Origin: an uncultured Pseudomonadales bacterium
Lineage (GTDB): Bacteria; Pseudomonadota; Gammaproteobacteria; Pseudomonadales; Azotimanducaceae
Direction: 5' to 3'
NCBI GenBank assembly: GCA_958296195.1
Contig: OY282455.1
Span: 3,658,001 to 3,722,000, forward strand
Length of the DNA: 64,000 nt
Position 1 is the stretch's first letter. Every line of letters begins with the position of its first letter. A program made the translations under genes and the position numbers. Positions 41,263 through 51,443 of the stretch are shown here, in pieces. Below the pieces are notes generated by a model, which saw only the letters and a program-made list of their open reading frames with translations, was not told the DNA's origin and ran no database searches.

Positions 41263-42581
41263 AACTTGACAAGATTGGCGGGCAGCCAAGCTGCATGTGC
41301 ATCGATCAGCTTATCGACTAAATCCCAGGTTTGCTCCAAGTCCAACTCCGCCGCGGTGTGCGGATCCAGCATGGCCGCATGGTGGATATGCTCCCTTCGG
41401 CCTGTCGCCAAGGCCTCCACCACGCACGACTGAACATTGATGTTGGTCTGCATCAAGGCTGCCAGATGCACGGGCAACCGCCCTATTCTAGACGGCGATA
41501 TTCCGTTGTGGTCAACAACGCATGGCACCTCAACACAGGCGTCCGCCGGCAAGTTTTCTATTAAGCCGTCGTTGCGCACGTTGCCGTTAATCACTAGCGG
41601 CTCCCCGGTTACTACTGCGTTCATGATTTGCGCCGCGTATTCACGCGATGGGGAATGCGCTATCTTGCCGTTTCCCACTAGCTGCGCCTCCATCTCCTGC
41701 CAACCGCTGATCTGCTCTTCACAGCGGCGAGGATATTCGTCCAGTGGGATGTGGTATTTTTCTACAAGATCCGGCCGATCGCGCTTAATGAACCAAGGCA
41801 CATACTCTGAAAAGTGCTCGCTCGATTCAGTGAGGAAGTACCCTGTTCTTCTCAGCATCTCGTATCGAACGGAATTAGCCTGCGGATACGCCTGTTTATC
41901 CGCAAGTTCCATCAGTCTCGGATACAGGTCCTCCATGTTGCCATTTGCCCCAATTTTCTTAAAATTAAGATAGAATGACAAGTGGTTAATTCCTGCGCAT
42001 AGGTAGCGTATGCTGCGAACCTCCTCACCGAGATTATCTGCTAATTCCTGGGCCGTCTCCTGCACTGAGTGACATAAGCCAACGCAGGTGATATCCGGCG
42101 TAAGACGGCTAAGCGCCCAACAGTTAATTGCCATCGGGTTCACATATTGCAACATAATGGCCGTGGGGCACAACTCGCGCATATCCTCGGCGATGGACAG
42201 CAAAACGGGGACCGTTCGCAAACCTCGCATTATGCCTCCAACACCCAAGGTGTCACCGATTGTCTGCCGCAAGCCAAACTGCTTAGGCACCTCAAAGTCG
42301 ATAACCGTTCCTGGCCGATAACCCGCCACTTGAATCATCACGATCACGAAATCCGCCCCGCGAAGCGCTTCCCGACGGTCGGTGGTGACGCTGATCTTTG
42401 GGTTTGCCTTCGCTGCCTCAGCCAGTTTTCTTGCGCAGATGACTGAAGTCTTCAACCTGACCTCGTCAAGGTCCATAAGCGCGATTTCACAATCACGCAA
42501 CGACTGGGTCAGCAACACATCGCCCACGACATTTTTCATGAAGATCGTGCTTCCCGCGCCAATAATCGCGATTCGAGTCAT
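41244..42581 (-). CDS. Glycoside hydrolase family 4 (NAD- and metal-dependent glycosidase)
   Basis: 445 residues. N-terminal Rossmann motif I-G-A-G-S, then LMDLDEVRL, the GADFVIVMIQVAGY stretch, NPMAINCWAL, the metal-binding Cys in GLCHSV near residue 172 and GINHLSF near residue 200. GH4 enzymes oxidise C3 with NAD+, eliminate the glycosidic bond and re-reduce. Members with C-H-S-V are alpha-galactosidases/alpha-glucosidases or related alpha-glycosidases acting on non-phosphorylated sugars in the cytoplasm. No signal peptide is present, which fits import of short oligosaccharides. The ATG at 42581 has GGAGG at 6 nt. It is followed by the FucP-like gene with a short overlap. Confidence 0.88.
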   Translation of the reverse strand: MTRIAIIGAGSTIFMKNVVGDVLLTQSLRDCEIALMDLDEVRLKTSVICARKLAEAAKANPKISVTTDRREALRGADFVIVMIQVAGYRPGTVIDFEVPKQFGLRQTIGDTLGVGGIMRGLRTVPVLLSIAEDMRELCPTAIMLQYVNPMAINCWALSRLTPDITCVGLCHSVQETAQELADNLGEEVRSIRYLCAGINHLSFYLNFKKIGANGNMEDLYPRLMELADKQAYPQANSVRYEMLRRTGYFLTESSEHFSEYVPWFIKRDRPDLVEKYHIPLDEYPRRCEEQISGWQEMEAQLVGNGKIAHSPSREYAAQIMNAVVTGEPLVINGNVRNDGLIENLPADACVEVPCVVDHNGISPSRIGRLPVHLAALMQTNINVQSCVVEALATGRREHIHHAAMLDPHTAAELDLEQTWDLVDKLIDAHAAWLPANLVKLCGVPN

Positions 42582-42618
42582 GTGCTACCTCCGTTCACCG
42601 AAAACAAAATCAAATCAG

Positions 42619-44088
42619 CTATGTCTTTGCAACAACACCCGTCCAAGATGGGAGGGCAAACGCCAGCTGTACGCTTCCGCCAAAAACGTAGCGGTTGATT
42701 ATCAATGAAGAACCCACACAACACCAAAGGGTTATAAACATCAAGTGGATGTAATGCAGGGGAGTCCACACGAAAGTGAAGACTGCATAAAGCCCTACAC
42801 CGAGAGATACTGCGACTATGACCGCCGCAGCATGTACCCCGCGGAACATCAAACCAACAATAAAGGCCGACAGGATTGGCATGCTGAATAGGCCGTTAAG
42901 CTGCTGCACGAGATTTACTATGCTGTCCGCGCCAATGTAGAAGGGCAATAAGGACAGCGAAACAACAACGAAGGACATTGATATGAGTGTATTGAGGCGT
43001 CTTACGTTACACTCCGGGTTGATGTATCTCTGGTGGAGGTCACACACATAAAGCGCCGCTGACGAATTGAGCACGGAGTTGAAGGTGGTGAGCGCCGCCG
43101 CCATCATGACGGCGGCCACCACTCCGGACAAATACGGCGGCAGGACGTCCCCCACCAGCTTGCCAAAGGCGGCATCGCCGACGTCACCGTACAATTTGTA
43201 TGCGCAAACCCCAGGCACCACAACCATTATTGGAACCAAGCACAGGCGGATGGCGGCGGCGACCAAAACCCCCTTTTGAGCCTCCCTTACTGTTTTCGAC
43301 GCCATTGCCCTTTGCGTAATGGCTTGATTGGTGCTCCAGTAAAAAACTTGTATGAAAATCATGCCGGTCAGCAAGGTATGCCAAGGAATTGGCGATTCAT
43401 TGCTCCCGATCAACGTTAAACGCTCCGCCGGAATGTCCGAAAGATCGAAGTCAATGGCCGCCAACGCCAGATAAGCAATCACAATGCCCATCGACAAAAG
43501 CCCCACGCCGCTCAGGGTGTCAGACACCGCGACCGCTCTAAGGCCGCCTAGAATCGCGTAGGCCGAACCTACAACTGCGAGAAAAATGGCTATCAGTGGA
43601 ATGGAGACCTCCAGACCAAACATCGACTGCATGAAGAGAGAACCAGTGTAAAGCACCATTGGCAAGTAAATCAGCACGTTGGTCATTAAGAATAGTGCGG
43701 CGACAGTAGCGCGGACATAGTGGCTGTTGTACCGCCGCTCCAGCAATTCAGTAGTTGTCGTACATTGGTATTTATAGTAGATCGGCAAGAATATTTTGGC
43801 AAGAATCAACAAACCGGCAACGGCGGATAGCTCCCACCAAGCAAGCAAAAACATCTGATTGCCGTTCATGCCCACCAGTTGATCCGTGCTTAGATTGGTC
43901 AGGGTAATTGACCCGGCGACAAACACCCAAGACAGCCCCCGGTTGGCTAGAAAATACTCCCGTGTACTGGCGTCACTGCGACGGCCCTGCTTGCGGCATA
44001 TATACCAAGTAAGCCCGCCCACCAGCGCCGTCAAGCCCGCAAACACGCATATTTGGACGATTGAATCAATTGAATCCGTCGTATGCAC
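42619..44088 (-). CDS. Sodium/solute symporter (SSS family), sugar type
   Basis: 489 residues, about 13-14 transmembrane segments. SSS signatures are EYFLANRGLSWVFVAGSIT near the first helices, L-S-T-D-Q-L-V-G-M-N-G, then FYWSTNQAITQRAMA and AALTTFNSVLNSSAALYVCD. These match the SGLT/sialic acid/myo-inositol branch, which carries sugars with Na+. With the GH4 gene 37 bp downstream it probably imports the GH4 substrate. The start is a GTG at 44088 with only a weak GG-rich site upstream; the N-terminal segment is consistent with the family. Confidence 0.87.
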   Translation of the reverse strand: MHTTDSIDSIVQICVFAGLTALVGGLTWYICRKQGRRSDASTREYFLANRGLSWVFVAGSITLTNLSTDQLVGMNGNQMFLLAWWELSAVAGLLILAKIFLPIYYKYQCTTTTELLERRYNSHYVRATVAALFLMTNVLIYLPMVLYTGSLFMQSMFGLEVSIPLIAIFLAVVGSAYAILGGLRAVAVSDTLSGVGLLSMGIVIAYLALAAIDFDLSDIPAERLTLIGSNESPIPWHTLLTGMIFIQVFYWSTNQAITQRAMASKTVREAQKGVLVAAAIRLCLVPIMVVVPGVCAYKLYGDVGDAAFGKLVGDVLPPYLSGVVAAVMMAAALTTFNSVLNSSAALYVCDLHQRYINPECNVRRLNTLISMSFVVVSLSLLPFYIGADSIVNLVQQLNGLFSMPILSAFIVGLMFRGVHAAAVIVAVSLGVGLYAVFTFVWTPLHYIHLMFITLWCCVGSSLIINRYVFGGSVQLAFALPSWTGVVAKT

Positions 44089-44189
44089 AAATCAACCCGA
44101 CCAACTAGAGGCGGTTGCCTCATCACCCCCATTCCAGTAGGCGAGGCTCAAGCAAGTCAAGTCAAGCAGCCCTCCCCGTAAATTTATCA

Positions 44190-44230
44190 TAAAAAAGTGC
44201 AGGGCTTAACACAAAGGCCAAGCCCTGCAC
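44190..44230 (-). terminator. Rho-independent terminator after the TonB receptor gene
   Basis: Perfect 11-bp stem (GTGCAGGGCTT at 44197-44207 with AAGCCCTGCAC at 44220-44230), 12-nt loop, followed on the minus strand by six T (44191-44196). It starts 51 bp beyond the TonB receptor stop, so the receptor may be made in excess over the downstream transporter genes. Confidence 0.88.
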
Positions 44231-44280
44231 AATAGAGGGGAGGACCGGTCAGATATCCGCCTCCGCGATAGCTGACAAGT

Positions 44281-47112
44281 TCAGAATCTCGCCCTTACTC
44301 CAAATTCCAAGCGGGTGCCGACCGTTGACAAGGCGATGGGGCGATTCTTGGTTTCAGAGAAGACCTTGGCGTCGGTACCTGTCAAATTCAGGACATTGAA
44401 GAAAAGGACGTACTTTTCCTTGATCCTGTAGCTCAGGGAGACGTCCAGCTGGCCGTAATCATCGGCATATAGCTGGTTGCCGGCGAAGTCGGAGGTCAAA
44501 ATTACGAAATCGGTTCGAAACGAATAAGCAATCCGCGCCTCGAGCTTGTCGTTTTCGTAAAAGCCGGTCAGGTTGTAGCTTAGGTCGGAAACGCCTGGGA
44601 ACAGAAGGTCTTCGCCGGCCCTGGAACCGGATGTATATTCAGCCGAGCTGTCCGCTAGGGTGGCGTTCAGCACATAGCCGAAGCCGTTGTTGAAGATGTG
44701 CTGATAGCCGGCCTCCAAGCCAATGATGTCCGCATCCCCATGATTGTCAGGTTGTTGAATGCTGGCGAATCCAACGCCGAACCGCTCAACGCTGCTGCCC
44801 AAGCCATCCGGCACTCCGTCCCCGTCGCCGTCGCTGCTTGCGTTGACGGACGCATCAATCGTAGCGCTGGAGGCAATGAAGTCATCAATGGTTTTTGCAA
44901 ATCCACCAACATATACGGCGCCGCCATCGGCGAAGTACCACTCCAAGCCAAAGTCGTAGTTCGCCGCTTCATACGCCTGCAGCTCAGGGTTGCCCGATCT
45001 AGCAAGCCTGTTGGTCGGGTTGAAAACATTCAAGCCGGGCAACAGGTCTTCGAATCTTGGCCGAGTGACTGATTTGTTGGCCGAGAACCGCAGGACGACG
45101 TCCTCCCGCAGTTCAAACCGCAAATTAAGACTCGGCAACACGTTCGTGTACTTGTTGCCAAAGACCTCTGCAATGGCGTCTGGGCCTGTGAATACAATGC
45201 TTCCCAAATTGCTCTTTTCCTCGTCATTCTCAATCCGAAACGGCCGAGAGAAGCCCGTCGAGTCAGCATCCGTGCGCACCACCCTCAGGCCAACGTTCCC
45301 GGAGAATGGGAGGGAGCCGAGAGCACCGTCCAAGTCCAGCTGAATGTAGCCCGCCAATGTCTTCTCCTCAACTTCGTAGGAGGTTTGGGGTTGGGGCACC
45401 GCTGCAAAAACGGCCCCCGGATCCCTGCTCGCGACGAACGCCCGGTATGAATCTATGTCTGGGAAAAACACGTCGCCAAAGGGAAACGGACTGTCTCCAT
45501 TGAGAAAATTGCTTACTTGGAAAGTCTCAATCGCACCCTCCACTAATGGCGTTTGAAAGGCGTTGGTGTTAAAAGTGGTGCGGTCATCCTTGTCCTTATT
45601 GCGGACCCGGTAGCGGGATCCAAACTTGAGCGCACCGGCGAAGCCGTTGCCTTCAAAGGCGCGGCTGGCGTCAAGGGCAAACGCAAGCTCCTCGTCGTCG
45701 TTGTAGCGCTCCACAATATCCGCGTTGTGCGTCCGATAGCCGGATATGTCACCCGGCAGCCCAGCGCCTCCCGACGGCGTCAACTCCAGTTGGTCTGACA
45801 GACTCAGGTCATACTGGGACGCACTCAACGTTGTCAAGGAAACGCGCTGAAAGTCCAGTTCCCCCTCTGCCTTGGAGTAGCTGGCGTCCAAATTCAGGGA
45901 CCAATCGTCGAAAAGAGCGAGTTCATAGTTGACGCCAACGCTCATCAGTTCATCGTCTACGTCCTGCAAGTCCGTAGCGGAGTTGAGGGCGGAAACAAGG
46001 GAAAAACTCGACGGCGTACCATCATCATCGACACGGACGCCGGTCCGGGCGCTGCCATCCGCGTTCCTACCGACGTTAACCAATTCAAACAATTCCGCCC
46101 CTGAGATCCAACCACAACAAGCGTCGAGGGTGGCGAAAGCGCCAATGCTGTCAACATCTCGTTGGGAGTAAAGGAAATCCGCTGTCAGAAATTGCTGGCG
46201 CTCATCGCCGAACGCCCATTGAAATGTGCTTTGCAGGGTTGCGCGTTCACGCTGCTCGTCGTGGGACTGCATGATGGAGGAACTAGCCATCCGCGCGTTG
46301 GGGAAGTCATCAGCCGTTCCGTCCCCGTCGGCGTCAACTGTTCCCAAGGGCCCCCACGCAATCGGCGCGTAGCCCCATCCATCGCTGCTGTCGTCGCGAA
46401 TCGACCGTTTCGAATAGGATGCGGAGGCCAACCAACCAAAGGTGTTGTCCTCGTTCGCCCAACTGTACAGGCCCGAAACGGAAGGGTCGAAGTCCTCGTT
46501 GAACGTGCGGTAGGTTCCCTTAAGGGAGCCGGAGACTGCGCGGCCAACGGCCAATGGGCGGGGGGTGAGGATGTTGACTACGCCACCCATGCCGCCCTCA
46601 ACATGCTCCGCAGATGGCGATTTGACCACCTCGATCACGTTCACAATCTCTGAGGGCAGCACGTCAAAGTTGATGCCGCGGCCAGTGGAGTAGTCATCAC
46701 CCCCACTCCGGGTCGAGTCTCGATACTCGGTGGCGCTGAGCAAGGTGCGGCCGTTAACCACGCCGCGCACGAAATCAGAGCCCAAACCGCGAATCGACAC
46801 GAAATCGCCTTCGCCGCGATTACGCCGAATCGCAACGCCAGTCACGCGCTGCAGGGCTTCAGCAATGTTTGCATCCGGCAGCTTGCCAATGCCCTCCGCA
46901 CTGATGGCATCGACAAAATTGGTGCTGGCCCGCTTAATGCGCAGCCCTTTCTCAACAGAACCCCTCAACCCCGTCACCACAACCTCTTCAATAAGCAGGA
47001 GGTCGTCGCCCTGCTCATTGGCAGCAGCGGCATGGGCGATAGCCGGCCATGCCGACACGGCGCTGAGCCACAGGGCACCAGCCCAAAACGCAGTTCGATT
47101 AAGGTTAACCAT
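44281..47112 (-). CDS. TonB-dependent outer-membrane receptor (carbohydrate type)
   Basis: 943 residues. Signal peptide (MVNLNRTAFWAGALWLSAVS with A-H-A-A-A), TonB-box-like region I-E-E-V-V-V-T-G-L-R-G-S, then the plug domain (KRASTNFVDAISAEGIGKLP, VTGVAIRRNRGEGDFVSIRG). A 22-strand barrel follows, ending F-G-V-R-A-R-F with the terminal Phe used by the BAM machinery. The plug consensus A-I-S-A-E-x-I-G-K-L-P-D-x-N-x-A-E-A-L-Q matches the Xanthomonas/Caulobacter family that imports oligosaccharides with energy from TonB. The ATG at 47112 has AGGAGAG at 6-7 nt; earlier in-frame starts lack a site. It heads the glycan-uptake genes and is followed by a strong terminator. Confidence 0.92.
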   Translation of the reverse strand: MVNLNRTAFWAGALWLSAVSAWPAIAHAAAANEQGDDLLLIEEVVVTGLRGSVEKGLRIKRASTNFVDAISAEGIGKLPDANIAEALQRVTGVAIRRNRGEGDFVSIRGLGSDFVRGVVNGRTLLSATEYRDSTRSGGDDYSTGRGINFDVLPSEIVNVIEVVKSPSAEHVEGGMGGVVNILTPRPLAVGRAVSGSLKGTYRTFNEDFDPSVSGLYSWANEDNTFGWLASASYSKRSIRDDSSDGWGYAPIAWGPLGTVDADGDGTADDFPNARMASSSIMQSHDEQRERATLQSTFQWAFGDERQQFLTADFLYSQRDVDSIGAFATLDACCGWISGAELFELVNVGRNADGSARTGVRVDDDGTPSSFSLVSALNSATDLQDVDDELMSVGVNYELALFDDWSLNLDASYSKAEGELDFQRVSLTTLSASQYDLSLSDQLELTPSGGAGLPGDISGYRTHNADIVERYNDDEELAFALDASRAFEGNGFAGALKFGSRYRVRNKDKDDRTTFNTNAFQTPLVEGAIETFQVSNFLNGDSPFPFGDVFFPDIDSYRAFVASRDPGAVFAAVPQPQTSYEVEEKTLAGYIQLDLDGALGSLPFSGNVGLRVVRTDADSTGFSRPFRIENDEEKSNLGSIVFTGPDAIAEVFGNKYTNVLPSLNLRFELREDVVLRFSANKSVTRPRFEDLLPGLNVFNPTNRLARSGNPELQAYEAANYDFGLEWYFADGGAVYVGGFAKTIDDFIASSATIDASVNASSDGDGDGVPDGLGSSVERFGVGFASIQQPDNHGDADIIGLEAGYQHIFNNGFGYVLNATLADSSAEYTSGSRAGEDLLFPGVSDLSYNLTGFYENDKLEARIAYSFRTDFVILTSDFAGNQLYADDYGQLDVSLSYRIKEKYVLFFNVLNLTGTDAKVFSETKNRPIALSTVGTRLEFGVRARF

Positions 47113-47174
47113 GATCACTCTCCTCATGTGGATTTGCGGACAATCAGCATTGACTCTCCACCAAAGCCGGCTTA

Positions 47175-47217
47175 ATTGAACATTTTGTTTATGCAATGTC
47201 AATACAAATATACAACA
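47175..47217 (-). promoter_or_regulatory. Candidate promoter and operator of the TonB receptor gene
   Basis: On the minus strand: TTGACA (47202-47197), 16-nt spacer, TTCAAT (47180-47175), about 63 bp before the ATG. Just upstream of the -35 lie two TTGTAT copies, one within TTGTATAT. The half site resembles the palindrome at 35301-35312, so a common regulator is possible. Confidence 0.4.
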
Positions 47218-47292
47218 AAATGCGCTTTTTTTTGCAGCGGCACCCCCGTTCGCCGGCCTCAGTTAGGGGCACACGGACGTTTTTGGGGCTGG

Positions 47293-47314
47293 AAACGCCC
47301 CCATTGGGGCGTTT
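47293..47314 (-). terminator. Hairpin after the galactonokinase gene
   Basis: AAACGCCCC (47293-47301) pairs with GGGGCGTTT (47306-47314) around CATT, about 70 bp downstream of the DgoK stop on the minus strand. The T tract is short (three T), so it may be a weak terminator. Confidence 0.4.
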
Positions 47315-47385
47315 GGAGTGGTGCTGGACATCCAACCGGGTTCCTCGACGGTATTTGGATGCGCCGCCGGACCGCTCAGACCATC

Positions 47386-48324
47386 CTAAGGGGCGCTTCG
47401 GAGGCCGCCAGCCGCCGCCAGGCGCCAAGCTCCAGACGCAAACGCCTGCCGCCCGTCGATTGGCCGGGTGACAACGCCGTGTTCGGCAAAGGCCAAGCCG
47501 TAGCACAACCCCAGCTCCTCGGCGCCGACAACGGTGATTTCCCTAACGCCGGGATATAGCCTGAGCCCCGCCTCCACCTCCGTACCGATTAGCAGGCCTG
47601 AAAGGCGGCTTAGGCCGGCGTCGCTCGGCCGGCGCCCGACAAGCGGTTCGGAGCGAATTGAGAACGCTTGGTGGGACAGGCCGCCGGCCCTGCGGCTGAG
47701 GCTCACGCCCTCCAAAAAAGCAGCCTCATCCATGCCGTCCCCATTCCGCCCGGTAAGGAACGGCGCAAGCGATGCGCAACGGCTCAGCACCGCAAACAGC
47801 TCGCCCGTCATGAACGTCGAGAAATTGACAATCCGGCTTCGCTCCACCCACGCCCACTTGCTGTGGGTGCCCGGAAAGCAGGCAAGCAGGCCATCCCCCT
47901 CCTGCCCACCAAGCACACCAAACATCTGCGTCTCCTCACCGCGAATGACGTCGGGCAAGCCCGACGGCCCCACATTGGATATGCCCGGTACGACATGCAG
48001 GGAACGCCCACCGGCAATGGGCATTTGAACGATGCGCCCGCCCAAGCCGCCCAGGCCCACCGGGCAGGGGACGTATTCCGTCTCCAACCAACCGTCCCGG
48101 CTGCCGACCATGCCCGCCATCAAGACCGGAATGCCCGAAATTCGCCTTAACCAGCCGCCACACGTTTGGTGAAAAATCCGCTCGTAATCGCCCGCCCGGC
48201 GGGCAAGGACGCCTTTCCCGCGACAAACCGCCTCCAGCACACCTCCATCTTCGGCCAACAGGTACGCACGAAACTGGCTCGACCCCCAATCGACCGCAAC
48301 CATTGCCGGCTTGTCATCCACCAA
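47386..48324 (-). CDS. dgoK: 2-dehydro-3-deoxygalactonokinase (DgoK)
   Basis: 312 residues of the ASKHA sugar-kinase fold in the DgoK family. Landmarks are V-A-V-D-W-G-S-S-Q-F-R-A-Y at the N-terminus (phosphate loop), LMAGMVGSRDGWLETEYVPC, IRGEETQMFGVL, LACFPGTHSKWAWV and VVGAEELGLCYGLA. It phosphorylates 2-keto-3-deoxygalactonate at C6 to KDPGal, the substrate of the aldolase at 56432-57148. The start is uncertain: TTG at 48324 (AAGG at 8 nt), GTG at 48321 or ATG at 48303. The first two give the normal length of leader before the D-W-G-S motif. It lies 30 bp downstream of the dehydratase gene and is surely in the same transcript. Confidence 0.9.
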   Translation of the reverse strand: MVDDKPAMVAVDWGSSQFRAYLLAEDGGVLEAVCRGKGVLARRAGDYERIFHQTCGGWLRRISGIPVLMAGMVGSRDGWLETEYVPCPVGLGGLGGRIVQMPIAGGRSLHVVPGISNVGPSGLPDVIRGEETQMFGVLGGQEGDGLLACFPGTHSKWAWVERSRIVNFSTFMTGELFAVLSRCASLAPFLTGRNGDGMDEAAFLEGVSLSRRAGGLSHQAFSIRSEPLVGRRPSDAGLSRLSGLLIGTEVEAGLRLYPGVREITVVGAEELGLCYGLAFAEHGVVTRPIDGRQAFASGAWRLAAAGGLRSAP

Positions 48325-48353
48325 GTTCAGACCTTCAGCAGAGCCAAAAAAAG

Positions 48354-50150
48354 CTAATGCGAATGCCTAGGCTTTTTGCTGGCAATGTTCCTGTACTCCG
48401 CCATGCCCTTAAATACGGCGCCTTCGCTCAATTGGGTGACGTATTCCCGGTGAATTTGCTGCCACCAAGTTTGATGCTCGGGAATGGCGTATTTCAACCC
48501 ATCCAGCCTTTGGCGCATTTCCGCGTCGGACAACATGACATTGACCTGCTGCGTGTTCAGGTCAACCCGAATCCTATCGCCTGTCCTCAACGCCGCCAAA
48601 CCGCCGCCGACAGCTGCTTCCGGAGACGCATTGAGAATCGAGGCTGCCGCGGACGTGCCGCTTTGCCGACCATCGCCAATGGTGGGCAAGGCACTAACGC
48701 CTTTCTTAATGAGCGCCGCCGGCGGCTGCATGTTGACGACTTCCGCCGAGCCTGGATAGGCCTTCGGCCCGGCGCCGCGCATAACCAATATGCAGCCCTC
48801 GTCAATCATCAGGTCCGGATCATCGATTCGAGCACGGTAGTCCTCAGGCCCATCGAAAACCACGGCTTTGCCCTCGAATGCATTCGGATCGCTTTCATCG
48901 GATAAATGACGCCGCTTGAATTCATCGCTGATGGCTGACACCTTCATGATGGCGGACTCAAAGAGGTTGCCGGTCATCACCATGAAGCCGGCGGCTCTCC
49001 TTATTGGATTGTCCACGCTTCTAATAACTCTGGAGTCCAGAATCTCCATGCCGCGGTAAGCGCCGCCGACCGTGCCTCCCGCAACGGTCAACGGATTTTG
49101 GTCCAGCATTTTCTCCTTTAGCAACTCACTGATGACGGCCGCCACACCACCGGCTCTGTGGAACTCCTCCGACAAGTATTCGCCCACCGGCTGGCAGTTG
49201 ACGATTTGCGGAACATCCTGGGCCTGTCGCCAGTTTTCCATGGATAACGGGACCCCGGCATGGCGAGCGATGGCGTTTATGTGAATGGGGGCATTGGATG
49301 AACCGCCGATCGCGCCGCACACAACGATGGCGTTTTGAAAAGCCTGTTGGGTCAAGATTTTGCTGGGCGTCAACTGTTCCCAGACCATTTCGACAGCCCG
49401 CCGCCCGGTGATGTAAGCCATATGCTGGCGTTCCCGATACGGCGCTGGAATCGCTGCGCTGCCCGGCAACGCCATACCCAAAGCCTCGGCTAAGCAGTTC
49501 AAGGTCAAGGCCGTCCCCATGGTGTTGCAGTGGCCGGCCGACGGCGCCGACCCAACGGCCATCTCCATAACGGCTTGCCGATCGATTTTCCCTTCCGCCA
49601 ATTGCCGTCTCGCTTCCCAAATGCTGGTTCCCGAGCCGATGGCTCTGCCGCGGTGGTACCCATTCAGCATGGGACCCACCGAGATGCAGATCGAGGGAAG
49701 GTCCACGCTGGCGGCCGCCATCAACAGCGCAACGGTGGTTTTGTCGCATCCGGTCATCAAAACCACGCCGTCAATGGGGTAGCCATGCAGCACTTCGATC
49801 AAGCTGAGACACTGCAGGTTGCGGTCCAAAGCCGCAGTGGGCCGTCGCCCCGTTTCCTGGATGGGGTGTACCGGAAACTCCAGGGGAGTGCCACCGGCAT
49901 CCCGGACGCCTTCCTTGACGCGCTTGGCGAGTTCAATGTGGTACCGGTTGCAGGGCACCAAGTCAGACCCCGTCTGGACGACGCCGATGATGGGCCGATC
50001 GGACTGAAGCTCGTTTACCGTAAAGCCGTAGTTGAAATACCGCTCCGAGTACAGCGCCGTCATGCTGGGCTCCGTTGGATCGTTGAACCAGTCAGCGCTG
50101 CGCAACTTGAAACTTTGCTTGTCGCCACCCGCCATTTGCCCATCATCCAT
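48354..50150 (-). CDS. IlvD/Edd-family sugar-acid dehydratase
   Basis: 598 residues. The three iron-sulfur cysteines are visible in the order of the family: V-P-C-N-R-Y-H, T-G-C-D-K-T-T and S-A-G-H-C-N-T-M-G-T-A. The T-G-C-D-K-T form and the overall pattern fit the arabinonate/xylonate/galactonate branch (often [2Fe-2S]) rather than amino-acid IlvD. It removes water from an aldonic acid to give a 2-keto-3-deoxy acid. With dgoK next door and KDPGal aldolase nearby, D-galactonate is the best guess; L-fuconate or D-arabinonate are alternatives. The start is taken as the ATG at 50150 (a GGTGGG stretch upstream); an ATG at 50135 is also possible. Confidence 0.85.
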   Translation of the reverse strand: MDDGQMAGGDKQSFKLRSADWFNDPTEPSMTALYSERYFNYGFTVNELQSDRPIIGVVQTGSDLVPCNRYHIELAKRVKEGVRDAGGTPLEFPVHPIQETGRRPTAALDRNLQCLSLIEVLHGYPIDGVVLMTGCDKTTVALLMAAASVDLPSICISVGPMLNGYHRGRAIGSGTSIWEARRQLAEGKIDRQAVMEMAVGSAPSAGHCNTMGTALTLNCLAEALGMALPGSAAIPAPYRERQHMAYITGRRAVEMVWEQLTPSKILTQQAFQNAIVVCGAIGGSSNAPIHINAIARHAGVPLSMENWRQAQDVPQIVNCQPVGEYLSEEFHRAGGVAAVISELLKEKMLDQNPLTVAGGTVGGAYRGMEILDSRVIRSVDNPIRRAAGFMVMTGNLFESAIMKVSAISDEFKRRHLSDESDPNAFEGKAVVFDGPEDYRARIDDPDLMIDEGCILVMRGAGPKAYPGSAEVVNMQPPAALIKKGVSALPTIGDGRQSGTSAAASILNASPEAAVGGGLAALRTGDRIRVDLNTQQVNVMLSDAEMRQRLDGLKYAIPEHQTWWQQIHREYVTQLSEGAVFKGMAEYRNIASKKPRHSH

Positions 50151-50441
50151 GAAAAGGTCCCACCCCCAAAGGCTACACCCTAAACAGGCATCCCAACCCT
50201 TGCCATACCCCACTCGACAAGCCAGTAATGGCAGCTCGTACTCAACGCCGTTGAGCACCACTGGCCTAGCAGCGAGTATAGCCAGACGAATGCCGACTTT
50301 TACCATATAAATAGTCTAATTCAACCAAATATTCGGCGTCACCCCCAATTTCCCGACAATTTTGGCTTGAGAGGGGCAAGGGCGGGCAACACGGGAGTTT
50401 TCCGGCAAACAGCGTCGTCCAGCACACTGGCGGCCGGCCGA

Positions 50442-51442
<1,001 letters not shown>

Positions 51443-51443
<1 letters not shown>

